Source: Nocardia harenae NBRC 108248 | GTDB taxonomy: Bacteria > Actinomycetota > Actinomycetes > Mycobacteriales > Mycobacteriaceae | Reading direction: 5' to 3' | Length of the DNA: 64,000 nt | Assembly (NCBI RefSeq): GCF_001612885.1 | Contig: NZ_BDBH01000002.1 | Coordinates: 310,016 to 374,015, forward strand | In this document: positions 1 to 9,203 of the stretch, piece by piece | How positions within the stretch are numbered: the first letter of the stretch is position 1 | Layout of the letters: each line of letters opens with the position of its first letter | The notes under the pieces: model-generated | The model's input: the letters and a program-made list of their open reading frames with translations, nothing else | The model's database searches: none | Told to the model about the DNA's origin: nothing | Position numbers and translations under genes: made by a program

Positions 1-2179
1 GTGCCCGCGCCACGTCGGCGAGCGGGGTGGCCTGCCCGGCCGGGCTCTCCAGCCAATCGGCCAGCTCGGTGGCGGCGCGGCGGCGGCGGGAGGGGAGGTA
101 GGCGGAGACCGGGAGGATCACCGGGAGCGGCTCCGCGCGCTCGCCGGTCCACTCGGCGGGCTCGGCGGATTCGACCAGGATCTCGGTCGCGGCGGCGACC
201 ACATCGCTGCCGGTGGCACCGGCGACATCAGCGCCGGTGCCCGCCGCGGCGCCGATCGCACCGGCGGCATCGGCGCTCGACGGCCCGGCGGCGTCGCCGG
301 AGCCGGGCACGACGGCGCCGTTGCCGGACGGCGCCGCAATCGTGCCGCCCGACGGAAGAACGGAGTCGTCGGCCGCGTTGCCGGTCGCATCGGCGACCAG
401 CTCGTCCGCGGCGACGGCGGAGCCGACCGCGACGGCGGGCTGTGCCGCGACCGCGGCGGAGTCGGCGGCGACCGCGGGGCCTGCGGTCCCGGCGGCGGGC
501 ACCCCCTCCGGCCCGGTGTACTCCCGCAGCACGACGTGCGCATTCGTCCCGCCGAAGCCGAACCCGGAGATGCCGACGGTGGCGACCCCGCTGTACCGCG
601 GGAACGGCGTCGGCTCGTCCACCACCTTCAGGTGCGCCTGCTCGAACGGGATGTACGGGTTCGGCCCGGCGTACCCGATATTCGGCGGAAGCACGTCGTT
701 CTGGAAGGCCATGAGCACCTTGGCCAGGCTGGCCGCGCCCGCCCCCGACTCCAGGTGCCCGAAGTTGGTCTTCGCCGAGCCGAGCAGCGCGGGCTTGTCG
801 TCGTCCCGGCCGCGGCCGACCACCCGGCCGAGCGCATCCGCCTCGATGGGATCGCCGAGCAGGGTTCCGGTGCCGTGCGCCTCGATGTAGTCGACCGAGG
901 AGGGCACGATGCCCGCGTCGCGGTAGGCCCGGCGCAGCACCTCGGCCTGGGCGTCCGGGTTCGGCGCGAGCAGCCCGTTGGAGCGGCCGTCGTTGTTGGT
1001 GGCCGAGCCCTTGACCACGGCGAGGATGCGGTCGCCGTCGCGCTCGGCGTCGGCGAGCCGCTTGAGCACCACCAGGCCGCCGCCCTCGGAGCGGACCATG
1101 CCGTCGGCATCCGAGGAGAACGCCTTGATGTGGCCGTCCTTGGCCACCGCGCCGTTCTTGTCGAAGCCGAGGTTGGCGAAGGGCGCGAGGATCATGTTCA
1201 CGCCGCCGGCCAGCGCCAGGTCGGCGTCGCCCTCGCGCAGCGCGCGCACCGCCTGGTGCACCGCGACCAGGGTGGACGAGCAGGCGGTGTCGATGGTGAC
1301 GGACGGGCCGGTGAAGTCGAAGAAGTAGGAGACGCGGTTCGCGATGATGCTGCTGACGCTGCCCATGATGGCGTAGGCGTCGGCCGAGGCCGGGACGTTC
1401 GGGTCCTTCTCGGCGCCGAGCCCGAGCGCCGCGATGAGCTGAAAGTCGTTGCTGGAGGAGCCGATGAAGACGCCGACCGGGGTGCCGCGCAGCTCGCTGG
1501 CCGGGATCCGGGCGTGCTCCAGCGCCTCCCAGGTGAGCTCCATCATGAGCCGCTGCTGCGGATCGACCCGCTCGACCTCGATCGGCGACATGGCGAAGAA
1601 CTCCGCGTCGAAGCCCTTCACCACCTCCTGATCGAGGTAGCCGCCGAGGCTGTTGCTCTCCGCGACGGCCTGCGCCACCTCCGGCTCGCCGAGGAACTCG
1701 GACCAGCGGCCCTCCGGCAGCTCGCGGATGCCGTCGCCGCGGTTGATGAGGAAGTCCCAGGTGGACTCGGGGGTGTCGCCCGCTCCGGGGAGCCGGGTGC
1801 TGAGCCCGACGATCGCGATGTCGTGCGCCGCGCCGGGGCTGTAGGAGGTGTAGAAGGCGTCGTCGGTGGTCTCGGCGGGCGCCTCCGGCTCGCCGTTCAC
1901 GATCCGCTCGGCCAGCGAGGCGATGGTCGGGTGCTGGTAGACCACGGTGGCGGTGAGCATGACGCCGGTCAGCTCCTCGATATCGCCGCCGAGCGCGATG
2001 GCGTCGCGCGAGGCGAGGCCGAACTCCTCCATCGGGCGGTCGACCGTGATCTGGTCGGGCTGCTGGCCGGTGGCGTCGGCGACCCAGTTGCGCAACCACT
2101 CCCGCAGTTCGGCGACGGAGATGTCGGGTCGCTCGGCGCCGCCGGACGGCGAAGTGGGGTTGCCCTCGTTGTCAGCCAT
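1..2179 (-). CDS. pks13: Polyketide synthase Pks13, N-terminal part (cut by window edge)
   Basis: Pks13 condenses two activated fatty acyl chains into the alpha-alkyl beta-keto precursor of mycolic acids. About 726 residues are present and the frame is open at position 1, so the AT, C-terminal ACP and thioesterase lie outside. An N-terminal ACP domain (roughly 15-90) carries FGLASRDA, with the serine expected to take phosphopantetheine. The ketosynthase follows (about 125-540) with DTACSS (Cys300), EAHGTGT and NFGHLESGAG, so its Cys-His-His set looks complete. After the KS comes an Ala/Gly-rich stretch of about 130 residues that I would not expect, then a linker leading to AT. The ATG start at 2179 gives MADNEGNP, typical of the family. 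fadD32 lies directly upstream on the same strand, as in other mycolata. Confidence 0.95.
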   Translation of the reverse strand, partial: MADNEGNPTSPSGGAERPDISVAELREWLRNWVADATGQQPDQITVDRPMEEFGLASRDAIALGGDIEELTGVMLTATVVYQHPTIASLAERIVNGEPEAPAETTDDAFYTSYSPGAAHDIAIVGLSTRLPGAGDTPESTWDFLINRGDGIRELPEGRWSEFLGEPEVAQAVAESNSLGGYLDQEVVKGFDAEFFAMSPIEVERVDPQQRLMMELTWEALEHARIPASELRGTPVGVFIGSSSNDFQLIAALGLGAEKDPNVPASADAYAIMGSVSSIIANRVSYFFDFTGPSVTIDTACSSTLVAVHQAVRALREGDADLALAGGVNMILAPFANLGFDKNGAVAKDGHIKAFSSDADGMVRSEGGGLVVLKRLADAERDGDRILAVVKGSATNNDGRSNGLLAPNPDAQAEVLRRAYRDAGIVPSSVDYIEAHGTGTLLGDPIEADALGRVVGRGRDDDKPALLGSAKTNFGHLESGAGAASLAKVLMAFQNDVLPPNIGYAGPNPYIPFEQAHLKVVDEPTPFPRYSGVATVGISGFGFGGTNAHVVLREYTGPEGVPAAGTAGPAVAADSAAVAAQPAVAVGSAVAADELVADATGNAADDSVLPSGGTIAAPSGNGAVVPGSGDAAGPSSADAAGAIGAAAGTGADVAGATGSDVVAAATEILVESAEPAEWTGERAEPLPVILPVSAYLPSRRRRAATELADWLESPAGQATPLADVARA

Positions 2180-2264
2180 CAATTCCTCAAGCTACTCGGG
2201 TGCGTGCGTCGCACCGGGCGAACGCCGGAATCGAGCGGTGCACCGAGGCTCCGGCATACGGGAC

Positions 2265-2296
2265 GATTCCCGGCGCCGCTCGGGGCGCCGGGAATC
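2265..2296 (-). terminator. Perfect 13-bp hairpin between fadD32 and pks13
   Basis: GATTCCCGGCGCC (2265-2277) and its exact reverse complement (2284-2296) flank a 6-nt loop. The hairpin begins 5 nt after the fadD32 stop codon. No T-tract follows on the minus strand, so it may be a GC-rich actinobacterial terminator, an attenuator or a processing site between two co-oriented genes of one pathway. Confidence 0.6.
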
Positions 2297-2301
2297 GGTG
2301 C

Positions 2302-4215
2302 TCACTCTTCGTCGGGTGCGTCCGGGAACGCCTGCTGGGTGTAGCCACCCCGCAGCGTTCCCTCCAGGTAGGCGGCCTTGCAGGCGCGCCGGGCGATCTT
2401 GCCGCTGGAGGTGCGCGGGATCGAGCCCGCGGGCACGAGCAGCACGTCGCGCACGGTGACGCCGTGCCGCTGCGAGATCGCCGCGCGCACCGCGTCGGCG
2501 ATCGGCTGCGGATCGGCCTTGCCCGCGCCCGGCCCGCGCTCGCCCACGATCACCAGCTGCTCGGAGCCGTCGTCGGCATCGAACTGGAGCCCGGAGGAGT
2601 TCTGCTCGAAGACCACGGCGGGAAGCTGGTTCGCGGGCACCGAGAAGGCGGCGACGAAGCCGGGGCGCAGCTGGGTGCTCGCCTCCTGCGCCGAGTGCTC
2701 CAGGTCCTGCGGGTAGTGGTTGCGGCCGTCCACGATGACCAGGTCCTTGACCCGGCCGGTGATGTAGAGCTCGCCCTCGAAGTACACGCCGTAGTCGCCG
2801 GTGCGCATCCAGTCGGCGTCCTTCTCGGTGCCTTCGGCGCGGCTGTCGCCGGGCTGCCGCTCGCCGACCCGGTTCTTGAAGGTCTTGGTGGTCTCCTCGT
2901 CGCGACCCCAGTACCCGATGCCCATGTTCTCGCCGTGCAGCCAGATCTCGCCGACCCGGCCGTCCGGCAGCTCGGTGCCGACGCCGCTCTCCACGGTGTC
3001 CGGGTCCACGATGACGGCCCACTGCGAGCGCGCGACGTAGCCGCAGCTCACCTGGGCGATGGCGTTCTCGTGGGTGGGGTCGACGCGGACCATGCGGCCC
3101 GCGTTCAGCTCGTTGCGGTCGACGTAGTTGACCTTGGCCTCGTCCTCGTGCTTGGTCGCCGAGACGAAGAGCGTGGCCTCGGCCATGCCGTAGCAGGGCT
3201 TGATCGCCGTCTTGGGCAGGCCGTAGGGGGCGAAGGCCTCGTTGAACTTCTTCATCGACGAGGTGGTCACCGGCTCGCTGCCGTTGATCAGCCCGATCAC
3301 GTTGGAGAGGTCGAGCGACTCACCGTTCTTGGGCAGGCCGCGGGCGGCGGCGTGCTCGAAGGCGAAGTTCGGGGCGGCAGCAAAAGTACCGGCACCATCC
3401 GAGACCGCGGCCAGCTCCTTGATCCACCGGTACGGGCGGCGCACGAAGGCGCTCGGCGACATGATGGTGATGAACTTGCCGCCCACCGCGGGCAGGATCA
3501 CCGTCAGCAGCCCCATGTCGTGGAAGAGCGGCAGCCAGGTGACGCCGCGCGAGCTCATGTCGATCTTCAGCGCGTCCACCATCTGCAGCACATTCGTGCC
3601 GACCGCGCGGTGCGTGATCTCCACGCCTGCCGGGGTCCGGGTGGAGCCGGAGGTGTACTGCAGGTACGCGATGTCGTCGATCTCGAGCTCCGGCCGCACC
3701 CAGGTGTCGCCGACGCTGTCCGGGATCGCGTCCACCGCGATGATCCGGGGCCGCTGGGCGGCGGGCAGCGAGCGGAAGAACTGGCGCACGCCCGCGGCCG
3801 ACGAGCTCGCGGTCAGGATCGCCGACGGCGTGCAGTCGCCGAGCACCGCGTGCAGCCGGTCGGTGTGGCCCGGCTCGTCCGGGTCGAAGAGCGGCACCGA
3901 GATGTTCCCCGCGAAGATGGCGGCGAAGAAGGAGATCACGTAGTCCAGCCCCTGCGGGGCCAGGATCGCGACCCGATCGCCCGGGTTGGTCACCTGCTGG
4001 AGTCGGCCGGCCACCGCGCGCAACCGGACACCGAACTCACGCCACGTCAGCTCGAGTGCCTCACCGTCCCGCTCGCGCGAGTAGTCGATGTAGCGGTACG
4101 CGAGCGTGTTCGCGTCGTTCCGCGTGTGCTTCTCGACGTGGTCGACCAGGGTGTGATCCTCGGGAATACGGATGTTCCCGGTCTCGTCCAGGTACTCGTC
4201 GAAAGTCGTTTCCAT
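2302..4215 (-). CDS. fadD32: Long-chain fatty-acid AMP ligase FadD32
   Basis: FadD32 activates the long meromycolate chain as an acyl-adenylate and loads it on the N-terminal ACP of Pks13. The product is 637 residues, the length I recall for the M. tuberculosis enzyme. It shows the AMP-binding loop [12 protein letters not shown] near 187-198, PLFHDMGL, and the C-terminal [20 protein letters not shown] region. The late [10 protein letters not shown] contains the family lysine. The ATG at 4215 has a strong GGAGGAG-type ribosome site just upstream. The roughly 190 bp before it (4216-4407) is relatively AT-rich near 4360-4400 and probably carries the promoter; I cannot place hexamers confidently. 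pks13 follows after about 120 bp. Confidence 0.96.
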   Translation of the reverse strand: METTFDEYLDETGNIRIPEDHTLVDHVEKHTRNDANTLAYRYIDYSRERDGEALELTWREFGVRLRAVAGRLQQVTNPGDRVAILAPQGLDYVISFFAAIFAGNISVPLFDPDEPGHTDRLHAVLGDCTPSAILTASSSAAGVRQFFRSLPAAQRPRIIAVDAIPDSVGDTWVRPELEIDDIAYLQYTSGSTRTPAGVEITHRAVGTNVLQMVDALKIDMSSRGVTWLPLFHDMGLLTVILPAVGGKFITIMSPSAFVRRPYRWIKELAAVSDGAGTFAAAPNFAFEHAAARGLPKNGESLDLSNVIGLINGSEPVTTSSMKKFNEAFAPYGLPKTAIKPCYGMAEATLFVSATKHEDEAKVNYVDRNELNAGRMVRVDPTHENAIAQVSCGYVARSQWAVIVDPDTVESGVGTELPDGRVGEIWLHGENMGIGYWGRDEETTKTFKNRVGERQPGDSRAEGTEKDADWMRTGDYGVYFEGELYITGRVKDLVIVDGRNHYPQDLEHSAQEASTQLRPGFVAAFSVPANQLPAVVFEQNSSGLQFDADDGSEQLVIVGERGPGAGKADPQPIADAVRAAISQRHGVTVRDVLLVPAGSIPRTSSGKIARRACKAAYLEGTLRGGYTQQAFPDAPDEE

Positions 4216-4407
4216 TCCTTCTTCTCCTCCGAGGCACGAACAGCCCGACGGCGAGATGCCGTTGATACCTGTGAGGCCCCGACTCGCTTTCGCCGGGCGG
4301 GCACTCCGTGTCCGAGCACCGGCGCGGCAGATTTCGTCGCGGTCTGCGCGGTGACCGCTAAAGGCTAGATGTACTCAAACCAGAGTCATGTTACAGAGAA
4401 GACCGGG

Positions 4408-5451
4408 TCACTCTTCCCGCAGCAGCGGAATCACGGGTGCGAAGGCATCCATCTGGGTGGGAAAGATGCCCACGTACGACAGCCCGGTGAGCTGCCGGAC
4501 CCGGCGAATCTGCTCCGCGATCTCCTCGAACGAGCCGATGGCGACGTACGGGGAGTTCAGGATGTCCTCGACCGAGAGCTGGGTGTCCACCTCGAGGTCG
4601 GGGTGCAGCCCGCGCTCGATGGCGGAGAGCGCCATCTCGGCGGTCTTCTCCCGATCGTCGGTGATGACGATGGCGGTGATGGCCCAGTTCAGCTCGATGT
4701 CGCCGAACCGGTCACCGGCCGCCTCCCGGATGAGCTCGACCTTCTCGACGGTCTTCTCCAGGGTGATCCCGGAGAGCAGACCCTTGCCGTTCTTGGTGGT
4801 GACCGGAACGACCGAGACGATGTCGGCATGCTTGGCGGCCAGGCGGAGCATCTTCGGTCCGCCGCCGCCGGTGCAGATCGGCGGGCGGGGCCCCTGCCGC
4901 GGCCGCGGCGTGCCCTTGATGCCCTTGACCTGGTAATACTTGCCCTCGAAGGTGCACTCCCTTCCGCGCAGCAGCACGTCGAGGATGGTGAGTGCCTCGT
5001 CGAGCTTGGCCAGCCGCACGCCGGGGGAGTCGTACTCCAGCCCGGCGGCGAGGAATTCGTCCTGCTTCCAGCCCGCCCCGAGCCCGACCTCGAGCCGGCC
5101 CCTGGAGAGCACGTCGATGGTGGCCAGGTCCTTGGCCAGCACCACGGGGTGGCGGAAGCCGTTGGCCAGTACCGAAGTACCGAGCCGGATGCGTTCGGTA
5201 GCCTGGCTCAGCGCGCCGAGCGCGGCGATCGGGCCGATCTGGTCGCCGAGGTGGTCGGGCACGACGAAGGTGTCGTAGCCGTACTCCTCGGCCTGCTGCG
5301 CGGTCTGCACGAACTTGCGCGCGCCGCCCTCCTGCTTGTTGCCCTCGCCCGCGGCCGCGAACCGGAATCTGCGCAGCGGCGTGCCCAGCGCGGTCAGCTC
5401 GGCTGCCGCTGCGCTCGGCTCGGCGGTGGCCGGTGCTCCGGCGTGTGTCAT
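4408..5451 (-). CDS. LLM-class F420-dependent oxidoreductase
   Basis: This is a 347-residue luciferase-like (bacterial luciferase/F420 oxidoreductase fold) protein. Visible family features are YGYDTFVVPDHLG, RIRLGTSVLANGFRHP, and the SRGRLEVGLGAGW segment typical of F420-using LLM enzymes of the TIGR03621 type. The N-terminal 25 residues are Ala-rich and probably disordered. The ATG at 5451 follows a GAGGAG ribosome site. It lies upstream of fadD32 on the same strand with a gap of about 190 bp, so it is not obviously co-translated. The substrate is unknown; a link to mycolate metabolism is only positional. Confidence 0.85.
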   Translation of the reverse strand: MTHAGAPATAEPSAAAAELTALGTPLRRFRFAAAGEGNKQEGGARKFVQTAQQAEEYGYDTFVVPDHLGDQIGPIAALGALSQATERIRLGTSVLANGFRHPVVLAKDLATIDVLSRGRLEVGLGAGWKQDEFLAAGLEYDSPGVRLAKLDEALTILDVLLRGRECTFEGKYYQVKGIKGTPRPRQGPRPPICTGGGGPKMLRLAAKHADIVSVVPVTTKNGKGLLSGITLEKTVEKVELIREAAGDRFGDIELNWAITAIVITDDREKTAEMALSAIERGLHPDLEVDTQLSVEDILNSPYVAIGSFEEIAEQIRRVRQLTGLSYVGIFPTQMDAFAPVIPLLREE

Positions 5452-5579
5452 GAACTCATGCTCCTCTGGGGCCAGGTGCGATCACCAGCGCACTTTACAG
5501 CGTCCCGCAACCCCCGAGAACGGTTGCGGCCGCACCGCTGGCGAGCACGCGAACGTGCGCGCCACACTGCTGTGAGACC

Positions 5580-6563
5580 TCACGAATGAGGTGGCCGCGG
5601 AGCACCTTCGATCAACCCCGTCGCCCAGTCGAGGGTCCAGCCGGTGGCGGTCGTCCCCGCCCCGTCGACGACGTAGCCGTTGTAGAGGCTGTGCACCGGG
5701 TTGCCGACGGCCCTGGTCAGCGTGAGCACGCTGCCCATGATGTTCGCCGGGCTCAGGGCGTCGCGCGGGGCGTCGCAGATGAGGTCGCCGGGCGCGCACA
5801 TGGTGTAGACGCGGCCCGCCAGTTCGCCGAATCCGCCTTCTCGCGGGCCGGTCATGGTGATTCCGGGCACGTTCAGCCCCTTCAACGCCACCTCGGCGCC
5901 GACGCCGGGCGGTTCCGCCCCGATCGTGATGGCCGCGCCCTCGGTGCCGGGGGCCCGCCTGCCGTCCGCGATGAGCGTCACGCCGAGTACCAGCTTCGCC
6001 GGGACCGGGCCGTCGCCCGCGCCGATCTGCGCGGCGATGTCGCCGGCGATCACCGCGCCCTGGGAGAACCCGGCGATGACGTACGAGGTGAGCGGGCAGC
6101 GCTCGTGCACCTCGGTGAGCAGCTCGACGGCGCGGGTGGTGCCCTCGGAGCGGCTGTTGTTGTAGGACTGCTGGCCGTCCGGCGGAATGGCGATGGGATT
6201 CGAGAACTGCGCCACGTACGGGACGGTGTAGACGTCCACCCGCTCGGCCGGGAACCGCTCGGCGATGGGGGCGGAGACATTGATCATGAGCGACACCGGG
6301 TTCGCCACCGGGTTGTGCGGGTCGTCGTTGCTGTTCGACTCCCAGGTGCCCGGGATCGAGACGAACTGCACGTCCGGGCAGTCCGCCGGCTGCGAGGCGG
6401 GCGGCTCCGGCGGGGTCGGGCCGGGGCCGGGCACCTTCAGCCGTCCGGCGAGCAGGTACCAGAGCAGCAGCGCCGCGATCACGATCAGCGCGACGACCAG
6501 CAGGAACACCAGGCACCCCGCCGGCCGGGACCGGCGGGGCGACGAACCGCGGCGTGCGCTCAC
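5580..6563 (-). CDS. Membrane-anchored cutinase-family lipase (Culp6/Rv3802c-like)
   Basis: A cutinase-fold serine esterase of 327 residues, exported but tethered by an N-terminal membrane segment (about 16-40) followed by a Pro-rich linker. The nucleophile motif GFSQGA places Ser167; Asp260 in CAPGDLICD and His291 in NPVHSLYNGY complete the likely triad. The conserved cysteines of the fold are present. In mycobacteria the orthologue beside fadD32 is an essential phospholipase/thioesterase with a proposed role in mycolate metabolism. The start is GTG at 6563, overlapping the stop of the upstream DUF732 gene by 4 bp (GTGA), so the two are probably translationally coupled. Confidence 0.92.
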   Translation of the reverse strand: MSARRGSSPRRSRPAGCLVFLLVVALIVIAALLLWYLLAGRLKVPGPGPTPPEPPASQPADCPDVQFVSIPGTWESNSNDDPHNPVANPVSLMINVSAPIAERFPAERVDVYTVPYVAQFSNPIAIPPDGQQSYNNSRSEGTTRAVELLTEVHERCPLTSYVIAGFSQGAVIAGDIAAQIGAGDGPVPAKLVLGVTLIADGRRAPGTEGAAITIGAEPPGVGAEVALKGLNVPGITMTGPREGGFGELAGRVYTMCAPGDLICDAPRDALSPANIMGSVLTLTRAVGNPVHSLYNGYVVDGAGTTATGWTLDWATGLIEGAPRPPHS

Positions 6564-7087
6564 GAGCAGTAGGTCTGCTTGGCGGTATCGAGGTAGATCT
6601 TCCCGGCCTGCTCGACCGGCATCTTGGCCGGGTCGAAGGACGGGTCGGAGCCTGCCATCGCGGAGACGAAGGTCATCAGGTCCTGATCCGAGGCGCCCGC
6701 CGCGCTGCCCTGGCAGACGTAGGCGCCGATGCTGAGCGCGATGTCGGGGGTGGACGGGGTGACGCCCTTGGCGGCCAGCGCGTCGAGGAACTGCTGGTCC
6801 CGGTCGCCGAGCGTCGTGGTGTTCGCGGGCGGGACGGCATCGGTGGGCACCGGCTCGGGGCGCTCCGGCGACTCCGCGGCGGGCGGGGCCGAGACCTCGG
6901 CCGACGGGGTCGCGCCCTGGTCCGGCGCCTGTGCGGCGGAGGTGGGCGCCTGGCTCGCGGCCGACGCGGTGGTGCTCAGCGACGGGGTGCTCGACGCCGT
7001 CGAGTCGTTGTCACCGCAGGCCGCGAGCAGGCCGGTGGCGGCGAGCGCCACGGCGACGCCCATCACCTTTCCACGGGTCCGATGCAT
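6560..7087 (-). CDS. DUF732-type lipoprotein
   Basis: A 175-residue putative lipoprotein. From the ATG at 7087 the N-terminus is a short signal peptide ending in the lipobox LLAAC. A Ser/Thr/Ala/Pro-rich spacer follows (about 25-85), then a DUF732-like small helical domain (about 95-175) with FLDALAAKGV and the paired cysteines in YVCQG and QTYCS. A longer in-frame start at 7132 exists, but 7087 places the signal peptide correctly and has an AGGA ribosome site. It overlaps the cutinase gene by 4 bp. Function is unknown; its setting suggests a cell-envelope role. Confidence 0.85.
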   Translation of the reverse strand: MHRTRGKVMGVAVALAATGLLAACGDNDSTASSTPSLSTTASAASQAPTSAAQAPDQGATPSAEVSAPPAAESPERPEPVPTDAVPPANTTTLGDRDQQFLDALAAKGVTPSTPDIALSIGAYVCQGSAAGASDQDLMTFVSAMAGSDPSFDPAKMPVEQAGKIYLDTAKQTYCS

Positions 7088-7161
7088 GAATTCTTGTCCT
7101 CGCTTGTCGGCGTTCGGGGGTCGGTCGCCCACCAGGCTAGCGGGCCGCTCCCCGATGCCGT

Positions 7162-9042
7162 TCAGATGCCGTGGATCTCTTGCCTCCCGTCGCGCACCGT
7201 GACGAACCCGGCCTGGAAGTTCTGCTGCACCCCGCCGGGCACCGCGAACTCGTCGCTGATCGGGTAGCCCAGCCTGCCGTTCTCGTACCCCGCGTCCCGC
7301 CAGGCGTCCATGATCGGGCCGTTGCGCACCGCCCAGGCGCCGGAGAGCGGGCTCCAGTACAGCGTGCCGCCCTCGAACCGGGCGTACCGGCCGAGATCCC
7401 TGGCCGGCTGCTCCCCGTCGACCGGCAACCCGACCGGGCTCTTCTCGAAGCCGAGCTGCGCGTACTTGCCCAGGATCAGCCCCTGCACCCGGTGCGCCCC
7501 GGTCGCCGGGCTGTAGTAGAAGGCGCCGTGCTCGAAGCTCTGCACCATTCCGTCGCGATCGGGCAATCGGACCTCGGGGCCTGCGGGGTAGCCGGCCGGC
7601 CCGCGCTCGAAGCCCTGCGCGCCCCAGGCCCCGAGCACGGCGCCGCGCACCACCTGCGCGCCGGTCTCCCTGGTCCAGTACAGCGAGCCGTCCAGGAAGC
7701 TCTGGAACCGGCCGCGGCCGTCCGGCAGCAGCACCTCGTCGCCGGTGGGCAGCCCGAGCGGCGCCGGACCGGCCGCCGCGGCCATGTACCCGCCCGCCAG
7801 CGCGCCCGCCACCGGGTGCGCGCCGGTGTCGGCGGCGGAGAGCACCCGGCCGGAGCGGAAGTCCTGCGCCACCCCGCCCGGCACCGGGTACTCATTGGTC
7901 AGGCAGTCGCCGAGCCAGGGGTTGACCGCGGTGACCGGCTGGATGGCTCCGCCGACCTCGCAGGCGGGCTTGTCGGCCTCGACCCCGAGCGCCGCGGCCA
8001 CCTGCGGCCAGGACTGCCGCATCTCGAAGTCCCAGTACGGCCAGGAGTGCGTGCCGGAGGCCCGGTAGTTGGCCTGCACCGGGATATTCAGCTCGCCCAG
8101 CTTGCCGACGAAGTTCTGCGAGGTGAGCCGGGAGAGGATCTCCAGCCCGGTGCCCGCGTAGTTGGTGCTGATGCCGGGGATGGTGGAGGCCAGGTCGTGC
8201 GGGCCGGTGGCGCCGCTGCCGCTGGAGACGTACAGGCTGACGCCGCGCAGCTTGTCGGCGAGCAGGTACGGGTCGTGCTCCGGCCAGCCCGGATCGGTCG
8301 GCGGGCCCCACATGGCGTTGGAGTCGAAGCCGCCCGCGTCCCGCATGGCGAACTGGATGGCCTGCGGCATGCCGAGCGTGGTGGTGGTCAGGAAGCCGGA
8401 GTAGGAGGCGGCGAACTTCGCGAAGCCGGGGTTGCGGGCGGTCAGGAACATGGCCGCGGTGCCGCCCATGGAGAGCCCGGCGACGGCGCGGGCACCGGTG
8501 GCCCGCCACTGCTGCTCGAGCAGCGGGGGCAGCTCCCTGGTGAGGAACGTCTCCCACTGGTAGTTGTGCCCGTTGTCCGGGCGCACCCAGTCGGCGTAGA
8601 AGCTGGATTGGCCGCCGATCGGCAGCACCACGGTGACGTTCTTGTCGGCGTAGAAGCTCTCCGCGCCCGCGTCCTTGGTCCAGCCGGACTCGCTGTCGGC
8701 GGCGCGCAGCCCGTCCAGCATGAAGAGCACCGGAAAGGTGGCGTCCGGGCGCGCGTTCCAGTCCCTGGCCAGCAGCAGCTGCACCTGGGTCGGCGCGCCC
8801 ATGGACGGCGAGTCGACCCAGAGCGCGACCCGCCGGTCGTCCAGCCAGACAACCTTGCTCACCGCGGCACCGCCGGGCGCGGTGGCGGGCTGGGCCGTGC
8901 TGACCGGGGTGGCGGCGGGCAGGAGCGCCATGGCCGCGGCGGCGGCGAGCGTCAGCAGGCGGCGGCGCGGTCGCGCATTGGTTGCCGGCGCGCCCGCACG
9001 GCCCGGTCGTCGCTCGTCACCGCCCCCGCTCTTCCCTGCCAT
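7162..9042 (-). CDS. Antigen-85-type mycolyltransferase with C-terminal LGFP repeats
   Basis: This 626-residue exported protein joins an Ag85-like alpha/beta-hydrolase mycolyltransferase (about 60-360) to four or five LGFP repeats (about 370-626). Catalytic residues are visible: Ser191 in GLSMGG, Glu301 in LEILSRL, His332 in GTHSW. The N-terminus has an RPRRR stretch and a hydrophobic signal segment (28-50). It should move mycolyl groups between trehalose monomycolate and arabinogalactan or another monomycolate, while the LGFP module likely binds the wall. The architecture resembles corynebacterial PS1/Cmt1. ATG at 9042 is preceded by TACAAA six nt upstream, compatible with a leaderless start. 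First (3'-most) of four paralogues in a row. Confidence 0.93.
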   Translation of the reverse strand: MAGKSGGGDERRPGRAGAPATNARPRRRLLTLAAAAAMALLPAATPVSTAQPATAPGGAAVSKVVWLDDRRVALWVDSPSMGAPTQVQLLLARDWNARPDATFPVLFMLDGLRAADSESGWTKDAGAESFYADKNVTVVLPIGGQSSFYADWVRPDNGHNYQWETFLTRELPPLLEQQWRATGARAVAGLSMGGTAAMFLTARNPGFAKFAASYSGFLTTTTLGMPQAIQFAMRDAGGFDSNAMWGPPTDPGWPEHDPYLLADKLRGVSLYVSSGSGATGPHDLASTIPGISTNYAGTGLEILSRLTSQNFVGKLGELNIPVQANYRASGTHSWPYWDFEMRQSWPQVAAALGVEADKPACEVGGAIQPVTAVNPWLGDCLTNEYPVPGGVAQDFRSGRVLSAADTGAHPVAGALAGGYMAAAAGPAPLGLPTGDEVLLPDGRGRFQSFLDGSLYWTRETGAQVVRGAVLGAWGAQGFERGPAGYPAGPEVRLPDRDGMVQSFEHGAFYYSPATGAHRVQGLILGKYAQLGFEKSPVGLPVDGEQPARDLGRYARFEGGTLYWSPLSGAWAVRNGPIMDAWRDAGYENGRLGYPISDEFAVPGGVQQNFQAGFVTVRDGRQEIHGI

Positions 9043-9203
9043 TCACTGTTTGTACCCTGCTCACGAGGCTTTTCCCGGCGCGACGCGCCAACCGCAGGCC
9101 GATGCTCAAGATTTGCCCGCTTTGCGCGGAGCGCGGAAACGGCAGCGGCGCCGCCGCTTCCCGGAGGAAGCTGACGGCGCCGCGGCGTCGAACGGGGGTG
9201 GTG

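Noticed and set aside
228..2344. Long open frames on both strands across the pks13 region
   Set aside because: They lack domains and are rich in Arg, Ala, Gly and Pro, as expected for shadows of a high-GC gene; the Pks13 frame has complete ACP and KS motifs.
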